A stretch of 64,000 nucleotides of DNA from NCBI GenBank assembly GCA_022385755.1, contig MU278354.1, positions 1 to 64,000 on the forward strand. The letters are read 5' to 3'. This document shows, piece by piece, positions 56,028 through 64,000 of this stretch. The DNA is from Trametopsis cervina (taxonomy: Eukaryota > Basidiomycota > Agaricomycetes > Polyporales > Irpicaceae). Both the position numbers and the translations under genes were made by a program. Numbering within the stretch: position 1 is the stretch's first letter; every line of letters begins with the position of its first letter. The notes under the pieces were generated by a model. The model was given only the letters and a program-made list of their open reading frames with translations, was not told where the DNA came from and ran no database searches.

Positions 56028-56122
56028 TCGCCGCTCACAAAATAAACCCTCTAGGTGCGGTTCAGGGAACGCGAAGGCAGATTTTCGGCTCGTCAGGAGA
56101 CTCGCCCCGCAGGGGCGAGGCC
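56028..56122 (+). repeat. Terminal repeat B2
   Basis: This block is identical to B1 over 95 bp, and is probably close to the right terminus of the mobile region. Confidence 0.9.
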
Positions 56123-56943
56123 TTCGCCCAAATACAGATAAATACGTACAATAATGTAAACTCCCACGTGATAAATTGCGAACCATTAGATACCAAAATA
56201 CGATCTGACGACCAGCCACGAGAAATCAAGTAGTTTCTCGTGGCGACTTCAACCTAAAGACCAACGAAAGAACGAGAAAGCGTAGATAGGGTTCAATCAA
56301 GCTCAAGGAAATCAACCGTTGATAACATGTGTCCGCCGTGCATGAGAAGGACGGCAAGCCTAGATCTTCGAGTTGTCTTCTGCGTTCGTCGGATTCCCGC
56401 ACACGCATCTTCTGCCGCAGCGGAATCGTTATTGAATAATGCCGAAGGGCTGCCTGCGGTGCGATATCGGCTCTTCGGACCAGCGAGACGGAAAGATACC
56501 AACGGGGCAGCAGCAGTCTTGTGAGATATCGTTTTGGGGTGAGAGCCTCTGAGCGGAACGGAGCGCGAGGAATGAATGGATGGGATTATCGAATATGAAT
56601 ACATGCGAGGAATGTACATTGCAGGCGTACAAATGCGTACTATATATATATGTGATGTGTCTATGGTGTATTTAGCGTGCAGAGGAATGGAATGAGTCGG
56701 ACTGTGCAAGATAGAAATTAGACAAGCAGGTCGTAGATATCACCCAGGAACCCTGAAAACCAAAACACCCTGTATAACCCTAGAGCCGCGCGTGAACCCG
56801 AAAGAATGGGAGCGAGATATGGAGAGCTATGAAGCAACCAGTGCAGGCAAGGAGGTATCGACGGAAACCCAAGCCCCAAAGCAATAACAATACAGAGAGG
56901 AGAAATCCAGAGGCTGCACAACGAGACATGTATGAGCGAGACA
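56123..56943. other. Flank with a perfect hairpin, no gene
   Basis: A perfect 11-bp stem (GCCACGAGAAA at 56215-56225, TTTCTCGTGGC at 56234-56244, 8-nt loop) lies 92 bp after repeat B2. A TATATATATATATG microsatellite lies near 56641. Minus-strand frames (56293-56709) show no motif. Confidence 0.5.
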
Positions 56944-57702
56944 TCAGCCGTATCGGGGGCTTTTTTCTACTTTGCCGAGCGTGCCTCTTGGGAGGAGCAG
57001 CGAGTCCTCCAAGCTTCGGACGATGATAATCACCCAGTCCTGGTTGTGCGCTAGCATCAGTCACGGGTGACGCCAATGGGCATGCCGGCGTACCTGACAG
57101 TTGGACTCGCCCAAGCCGCGCTTGCGGTTGTGGGAGTTTATCATCTCCACGGCAGACTCGCCGTACATCTCCAGCGCACCCACAACGCTGTCGGTTATCT
57201 CTCCCAGCAGCATCTTCCCGTCGTACGCCTGGTGGCCGTGTGTGCCTGTGAGGTGCACCCGCCGGACGACGCTGGGGATGTACTGGCCCATGCCATTGCC
57301 ATCGCCCATGATCTGAGTAGAGTTTAGCCGAGTGCGTAATGATGATATGCATGCGATATCAGGAAGGACGCAGGGCGACAGACCTCGTAGAATGTCGCGT
57401 ATGCGCGCTCGTGCAGTTCATATGTCACGGCCAGTGCCCAGTGCTTGGGCGTCGCTCTGCTGTTTGCTTGGTACCAGACAAGCCAGAGGTAGGCGACCAT
57501 CGACTGATTATGAGGATGGCGATTGGATGATGCTGAGGGAACGGCAGAGCTTTTGAGGGAGACGTACATGGTCACAGCTTGAGTGCGACTTCGCGTCGCG
57601 GGCAGAAAATACAGGTCGTGCGATGTCGAGAGTATCGTCGAGAGTATCGTAGAGGGTATCCAGACGTAGACGGGGGATTGGCTGAGCGAGGTCGAGGGTC
57701 AC
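56944..57702 (-). CDS. Unknown protein with HWAL/NCQDW motifs, 5' end unsure
   Basis: Exons 57568-57702 (start not fixed), 57384-57503, 57094-57312 and 56944-57039 join in frame. The core reads SMVAYLWLVWYQANSRATPK, then HWALAVTYELHERAYATFYE, then VRRVHLTGTHGHQAYDGKML, then LLGEITDSVVGALEMYGESA, and NCQDWVIIIVRSLEDSLLL. A His in a HWAL strand and a Cys in NCQDW are the arrangement seen in LRAT/NlpC-P60-type (permuted papain-like) folds, so a thiol hydrolase or acyltransferase is possible. This is only a hint. The second intron begins GTCTGT, an unusual donor. The frame is open upstream of 57702 as far as an acceptor-like AACCAG near 57730, so a first exon is missing. It is head-to-head with URB2. 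Confidence 0.6.
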
Positions 57703-58062
57703 ATCCAGGAGAGTCAGGAGTGTGGCTGGTTAATACGCGTAGGCGTGAATGTCATCTAAGAAGGGCAGATCGTCGGCAAAGCTAGGCTCAAGAGCAGATG
57801 GCAGATAATTTGACAATACAGGAACAAGGTCCACGCCCAGTCCACGCCTCGAGTCCGAGACGAACCGACCCTACAAAGCAGCCTCGACTCCGCAGGCGCC
57901 CAATAAACTTTCATAGCGGACACCACGTGGCTTGCACTCAATCATGCTCTGCGCATACAAGCCACTTTTCGTTCCGCCCACCGTGAGTTCAGTTCAGATA
58001 GCATACCGTCATGCCGCTAACGGACACTCACCGCAGAACACACGCGCAGCAGTGTGGCCATA

Positions 58063-61000
58063 ATGGCACTCTCTGCTCAGGATTTTATTCGGGCACTCAA
58101 GGCGTCGTCCGACCCGCCGCAACCGGGCGGTCCTTCCAAGCTCGAAATAGCCCGCAAAACATGGGATGACGAGTCGCTGTACGTGCCCAACAAGCAGGAA
58201 AACATCGTCGAATGGATCCTCACCCGGCTGCTGAAAGAGAAAGATGCTGTAACGTAAGCAGACTGATCTGCGCCGTCTGTCTGCCGTCTCACATTCCGCA
58301 ACAGCCATTCAAATCCGCTGCTGGACGTGCAAATTTGGACGCTCCTTCACGACATCTTACAAACCTCAGCCTCGTTATCCCGTGGTTCCCTCGCATCCAG
58401 GCCGCTTAGGACGTGGCTGCTGCCTCTGCTGAATCGAATCCCAACTGCCCCGATCCTCGTTGCCCTTTTCACCCTCGTGGATCATGAAAGCCCTCCGGAG
58501 CTGCTGTACGTTGCAAGCAAAGCATTTGCTCTGCTCTGGCCCATGGCAGTCCCGAAAATCGGGATTGATTCCCTGCAGGACTGCTATGGGTCCGTCACGA
58601 GGCTGTTGGCACAGCCTGTGAAGAAGCAATCCAATGAAGCAACTGACGCCTCGGTGTTTCGTCTCGTTGACCTCGTTGTCGCGTCTTACCGATCTTCCTC
58701 GGCGAATTCAAGCGCAAAGAAGAAGGTAAGCAGGCGTCTGAGACAAACAGACGCGTGCTGATGTTCGTGTTTCCCATAGCTTCTCTCGCAGTTCGTCCAG
58801 AATATATTCCTCGATTGGTTGAGATGCACAAGTATGGACGAACTCTCGGCTACGCGCAGGGAGATATATCAAGCTGGAATCGACACCCTGTTTAATATAG
58901 ACATGCTCCGCCATGCACAGGGTCGACCGGACGACTCGATCGAGGCTGCGCTGCGGGGTGCAATCGAGAGCATCCCCGATATCGTCCTCATGTGTATTCC
59001 GCGAATATTCCAATCCTACATCCAAGTGACCCAGAAACACCGCAACACCCTCTTCAGCCAGGGATCGAGTCGCGGATCGGTTGCTTCTACAGACCAGGCG
59101 CGGACCGCGGGTATGAAATTCTTCGCATCCTGTCAATCTGTCATTGGCTGCGCGCAAGAACATGACGGCGCTTGGCGCACGACGGTTGCGCTATTGGACT
59201 TCGTGGACGCGCAGCGTTTGGTTGGTCACAACGATGAAGCCGCGACAGATACACTCCGAGCAGTCGCTGAATCAGCTTGCGAACTTCTGGGAGCCCATAA
59301 ACCCAGTCAGTGAAAAGTTTGTTTTAACCGTACATTCACATGTGCTGACCAAATTACCAGATCCACAGATCGAACACGCCCTTGCTGCACTTGCGATCAT
59401 CACTCACATAGATTATGAACTCGTAGCCCCGATCTTGCCTCGTATCTTGAGGATAATTGCGACGGTTAGTCCTCTATCGGGTAGTCTGTCTCACAGTCTC
59501 ATCTGTTTCACAGAGATCGTTGTCGAAGGATCGCTGCGGAGTTCTACTGGACCATGTTCTGGATTATAACGCGAAGACTCGGTCGGCCGATGCTGTCGTT
59601 GAACTCTTGCTCACGACATGCAGATCAGAGACCTTCGATCGCCCCCTTTCCACGTTCCAGGATCTGTACTCGACTGCCGACACCGGTGTCTTGCTTCATC
59701 ACACCTTCCTCGACAAATTGGCGAACTTCATACATACATTTACCACACCCGGCCAAATCTCGAACATCGTTGACGTGACGCTGGAAAAACTGCGAGTTGC
59801 ATCTGAGGAGTTCGAAGCCCGGTCTAGTCAGCCCGCCACGGACGACAGCCCAGTGCCCCGCAAGAAAAGAAAAACCGACAAAGCGATTTCACCACCTTCC
59901 AATGGCAGCGAGACGTCAGCCATATCATTCTCATTAATTTCCGGAATCGCGTCTGTCGTTCTGACCTCCCTGCCACTACATCTCTTGCAGGACAATGAGC
60001 GTCTTGCCGTCATCGCGACCTTGCAGGAGTTCTACCGGGCTTCTCGGGCGACGATTCGGACGCTATCAAAACAAATTCGGACCGGGCGTGAATCCGGGAC
60101 GTGGAGCCTGCAGCTTGTTCTTGCTGCTCTATCGCGCCTACGGTACTCTCTTGGCTCTGATAGAAAGCTGAGCCTTGATGAAGACGGAGACGCAAAATTG
60201 GTTTCAAAACTTACTCCCGTGCTTGAAGTGGTCGATCTCGTCCCGCAACTACGGCTGGAAATCGTAAGTGGGCTCCACACCTCAGATAATTTTTTGATGC
60301 GGTCACTGAAGCTTGCGTAGCTGCGGATCTGGCTGCTCTGTGTGGAGAGGGAACGAACCGAACCGACATCCGCCTTTGCCAAGACACTTGATTTCATGGA
60401 AAAGTGGCTGCCGAGGAGCCGAGGCTCCTGGGACGGCGTGCTGTCTACTTTGACTGCAGACGAGGAAGGACAGTCCAAGGCGGCCGTCGCAATTCTTTAT
60501 ACGCTTCTTGACAGATGGATATCCGTCTTTGAGTACGTCAACAAATTGCGGTCTTCTGGTTCTAGGGTGCCGGTACTGACTTATCTAACAGTGCTCTGGC
60601 GACGACAGAGCAATGTCAGCGTCTGGTTGGACTGATTTCGCTATTGCAGGCCAAACAAGCCAGCGGTAGTGAGTTCGAGCGTTCCGGTATACGCGTACAG
60701 CACATTCTCCATAGAACGCTGCACAATGCCGTATTCTGGGAATCCCACAACTTGAGAGGTCCGTTCTACCCATTCGGCTTCTAGCAGTATCATATGTTCT
60801 GACTCGGGCATTTCCAGATGCTTTACTCAACCACATCACGGAACAAACTGCCTCCATAGATGATATCGACTTCAAGAAACTTCTGTCTTCATTTCATTCA
60901 GGAAAACGTCAAGCAGCTCCTAGCGAGCTACCTATCCTGGTCGCCGGGGTCTTTGGGCTTCTGATGAGTACTCCGATGGAGTACTTGACACGGAAAGCTC

Positions 61001-63062
61001 GCTCGGACCTCACGCGTAGAGCTCAGGCAGCAGATATCGCTTTGAGTATTTCCAAAGGCTCGCAAAACGATGCTGTATGCATTGCTATGCTTCGAGAGTT
61101 CCTCCGCCGGATGTATGAACATTCTGGCTCGGTAGATCATGCGGTGAGTTCTGATTAAGAAACCTGCTATTGGGTCTAGCGAATTCTGAATGCGTATGAT
61201 AGTACATTGCCGAATACCTGCTGGTATTGATGGACTCATCTGAAGGATGGGTATCACCGCCGCCAATATTTACTGCATCAACTCTCGAGCTGATACGGAT
61301 GCATCTAAGGTTTGTGTCAAATCCTCATGTTTTGCAATTTTCCTAAACTGCGTCTAGTGCTGCCGTCAAGTTATCCGGGAAAGATGATAGCGTCGTTCTG
61401 CGAATCATCGATTCGTTTATGCAATCCTCTGCTCTGAACTCCGCCCCCGACCAAACTTCCCATAACGAACTCAGGATACTGGCACTAGTGCAAGCCATAG
61501 ACACCATTACAGCAGAAACGAAGGCAGCTGAGTACGAGTTCACGGTTCTCTTCGGGCAATATCGGTGTCTGACATGTTTCTAGAGTAAGCGAAGCGCTTC
61601 GTGGTCAGCTACTAGCTTTGAGGTCGCACCTTGCGCGATGGTTACTACCCCACATGCACGCTACACTCGGTTTGAGTGATACTACATCACAACTGTCTAT
61701 TCTGAAGATGTGGCATCGACTGCTCATACTATCTCAATGGGTCTCAATAAATGGTAAGATAGTATCGGAAGTTGTGCCATCGGATGAACCTGACATACGA
61801 ATTCAGAGACCTACCCTGCGTTCGGACCTGCACTGACCTCCCGACAGCTGGCTACTCCTGCAGTTGCCAATACGGAAGTCCTTGTGGTGATCTTATCCAT
61901 TGTCCAGGCTGAGCCGCAAGGCACCGACGATGCTGAATCAAGCAACATCCTCGCAACGTACCTGGCGTTTAGCAGATTGTGCCATGATACAGGTCCGTTA
62001 TGATGCTGAATCCGCGTCATGACTATCGCTGACGGCTCTGCAATAGACCGCTCTGACCTGGACAACTGTATGGGAAAGTTCTGTCGAGCCATGACGCAGT
62101 CTGCATTCGGATCGACGTTAGATCTTATATACGAAGGCCTTTCTTTGAAAGGACTGAGTACAGATTCCTTGGTAGACCTCATACATGGAGCGGACATCAT
62201 CATGCGCAATTCGCCGGAAGGGTCACTCAAGTTGATGCAATCCCATCTTTCGAGCTGTCTGACTGTATTCGCCGATTATGCGGTATCTGACGATGGAGGC
62301 AAACTGCGCGATTCTATTCTTGCGTTCATGGGAGACCAATTCAATGACAGGGTGAGTACTTGACTGAAAGCCAAAAACATTTCATTCGCTCATTGTAGTT
62401 CTCCGCAGCCCGCTATGATCCGACAGCAGGATCTTTCTAGTGTCTGGTCCATCCTCGGTGCTTGCCTTGCAGGTCTCACACGTCACGATTCTGCAACGTC
62501 TCCGAACACATTCACCGGTGTGGTCGCCGTCATCAGCGCACTACTGCGCCTTCGCCGCGACCTCATCGTTACTACCCTTCCTCATTTAGGTTTCATTCTT
62601 CGCCGACTTATCATGACGCTCCGTCGCCTTCGACCTCATCTGGGAGGAAAGCAAACCCGTATAGTCGCCGACACGCTCCCTAGTTGGATCAACCCTCATG
62701 AAGCGGCGCGTCCGGAGGATAGTCGAGCCATCGCTCGGTTGCTTACCACCCTCACCACCAAGACCATCGTGCGAACATACGGCAGTTCAGAGAACCAGAA
62801 AGCAGAGTCCCTCGCACGGCCTTTCTCCAAACACGCGGCATACGTACTTTGCGCGTACATCGACGCTCTGAACGACCCGCTCGCGGTTCTTCCGGTTGAG
62901 ATTAGGAAAGAGCTGGAGCCGGGACTGTTCGCGCTGTGCGATATGATGGGCGAGAATAACCGAGATGCGGTGATGGTGGCTTCGCTTGATGCAGGAGGGA
63001 AGACTATTATGAAGACGGTGTGGCGGGAGTATGAGAAGCAGAAGTATGTCGGCAAGGGCTAG
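58063..63062 (+). CDS. URB2: URB2/NPA2-type ribosome biogenesis protein
   Basis: Urb2 is a large helical nucleolar protein in early pre-60S particles, needed for 27S pre-rRNA processing. The start MALSAQDFIRALKASSDPPQ is followed by a helical N-terminus typical of the family (LEIARKTWDDESLYVPNKQE, then PLLDVQIWTLLHDIL). The whole 5 kb reads as alpha-helical repeat through about a dozen short introns. The C-terminal Urb2/Npa2 domain is the main evidence: SALLRLRRDLIVTTLPHLGF, LRRLRPHLGGKQ, HAAYVLCAYIDALNDPLAVL, ELEPGLFALCDMMGENNRDA, KTIMKTVWREYEKQKYVGKG. A basic patch (KKRKTDKA) may act in nucleolar targeting. Family members are poorly conserved outside the C-terminal domain, so middle exon borders are uncertain. 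Confidence 0.83.
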
Positions 63063-63237
63063 TTGTGGCATGTCTTGGCCAATGTACATACAAAATTACA
63101 TTCACGCATCGGTGGGCATACAGCCAATTGGTGACATACTGATTAACGCTACATAGGGTGTTCTTCTATTCAATTGGCCATTAGCGGCATCTATACAACA
63201 TATATAACCCTTAAATTCTCTGCGGTGCCCGTGTATT

Positions 63238-64000
63238 TCATGCCTTCTCCTGTTTAGAAGCGCGGACATATATGTTCCCGCCAGTAGTAGTGGCGGCTTC
63301 TGCCGAGGGCACGAACCCGGCCTTGACCTTCTCGTCTGCTAAGGTACGTACGAGGTCAATTAAGTCGTCGACAGCCTTCGGTGCCGTTTGTATATGAACC
63401 ACCAGCCGTGAGCCGCCGAGTGTGATGGGTTCAGGAAGCTCGCTCGCCCTTGTTACGAGTTCTTCGAAGGAGATCCCTAGGGGTGTAGCATCGAAGAAGA
63501 CCTATGTTTCAACAGAATATTCAGCTAAAAGCAATGTCAAATACTGCGTTGTAAACTTTACCATGCAAGTCTCCGCGCTGCTAGTTATCTTCACGCCGAG
63601 ATCTTTGAGCCCAGTTTCGAGACGCTTGGTCAATTCATGCACTCGTGTGAGTTGCGGGAAGTTGTACGTCAGAGCGTACGCAGCTGATGCGGCGAGGATA
63701 CCAGTCTGTCGCATGCCGCCACCAAACAGCTTCCTGAACCAGCGAGCTTTGCCGATGAACTCTTTCGAGCCGACAAGACATGATCCAACGGGTGCACCTA
63801 CGTAATAGATGAGCAGTGAAACTAATGGGTATTCGTGTTTTGGCTTACCTAGCCCTTTGCTGAAGCACAAGCTGACGGAATCGAAGGGGTCACAGAGGAC
63901 GTTGAGAGGGGTGCCGGTCTCTGCTGCAACGTGCCATATCCGTGCGCCGTCGAGGTGCATCTTGGCGCCTTTGCTGTGTGCAAATTCGGAGATTCTGATG
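63238..64000 (-). CDS. GLY1: Threonine aldolase, 5' end beyond window
   Basis: This PLP enzyme cleaves threonine or allo-threonine to glycine and acetaldehyde. The window holds the C-terminal two thirds: KMHLDGARIWHVAAETGTPL (the Asp contacts the PLP ring), SVSLCFSKGLGAPVGSCLVG (the Lys forms the Schiff base), KARWFRKLFGGGMRQTGILA, and the small domain to the stop at 63238 (RLVVHIQTAPKAVDDLIDLV ... GGNIYVRASK). Introns follow KGLG and ETCM. The gene is cut by the window edge, not broken. It is convergent with URB2. Confidence 0.93.

Larger units (their letters stand above)
48454..56122 (+). mobile_element. Ngaro-like tyrosine-recombinase retrotransposon region
   Basis: Three overlapping ORFs in three frames encode a Gag-like protein, RT plus RNase H, and a tyrosine recombinase. 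There is no aspartic protease, DDE integrase or DAM methylase. Identical 95-bp blocks A (48459-48553 and 54129-54223) and B (53619-53713 and 56028-56122) occur in the order A-ORFs-B-[gap]-A-ORF-B. That is the split-direct-repeat order of Ngaro/PAT elements. It may also be two tandem units with common ends. The left end includes an imperfect hairpin (GAGGTCGGGCGTCTAA at 48454-48469 with TTAGACCCCGACCTC at 48481-48495). All three ORFs are open, so the element may be young. An assembly gap hides the B1-A2 junction. Confidence 0.85.

Noticed and set aside
1..64000. CRISPR arrays, operons, bacterial genes
   Set aside because: None is present; the window is intron-rich eukaryotic DNA.

Overview
The window reads as nuclear DNA of a filamentous basidiomycete, most likely an Agaricomycete. 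Genes are dense, on both strands, and broken by many short introns (about 45-70 nt, GTRNGT...YAG). The mobile DNA is fungal in type: LTRs, a MITE-like element and a tyrosine-recombinase retrotransposon. Nothing bacterial or viral is seen. Products are named from family motifs read in the translations; intron positions were chosen by frame continuity, not transcripts.

Layout. 1-500 is the 3' part of an LTR. 0.9-9.1 kb holds weak small ORFs, an orphan small gene, 6-phosphogluconolactonase, a PXA-domain protein, a 617-bp MITE-like element filling most of a divergent promoter, and a single-pass membrane protein. 9.6-29.2 kb is housekeeping: an RBM26/27-type RNA-binding protein, an RBR ubiquitin ligase, an MPH1/FANCM-type helicase, a G-patch/C2H2 protein, a BET bromodomain protein, WDR70 and a small unknown gene. 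29.9-41.5 kb is rich in metal and sulfur genes: frataxin, a rhodanese, two X325/BIM1-like copper proteins flanking a CTR copper transporter, a mercaptopyruvate/thiosulfate sulfurtransferase and V-ATPase subunit C. 42.2-48.2 kb has a multi-KH protein and an RNF14/ITT1-type RBR ligase. 48.45-56.1 kb is a Ngaro-like retroelement region with A-B-A-B repeats, an assembly gap (53714-54128) and a nested solo LTR. The window ends with a small unknown gene, URB2/NPA2 and a truncated threonine aldolase.

Most interesting is 31.8-35.8 kb. Two secreted, probably GPI-anchored X325 proteins, each with His at the predicted mature N-terminus, flank a short CTR transporter that keeps MxxxM and GxxxG but has almost no methionines in its outer N-terminus. 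In Cryptococcus the X325 protein Bim1 works with Ctr1 in copper import, so this looks like a physically linked copper-acquisition module. Second is the retroelement: two units share identical 95-bp left and right ends, but the second carries an unrelated 206-residue ORF and a solo LTR with a perfect 5-bp target duplication.
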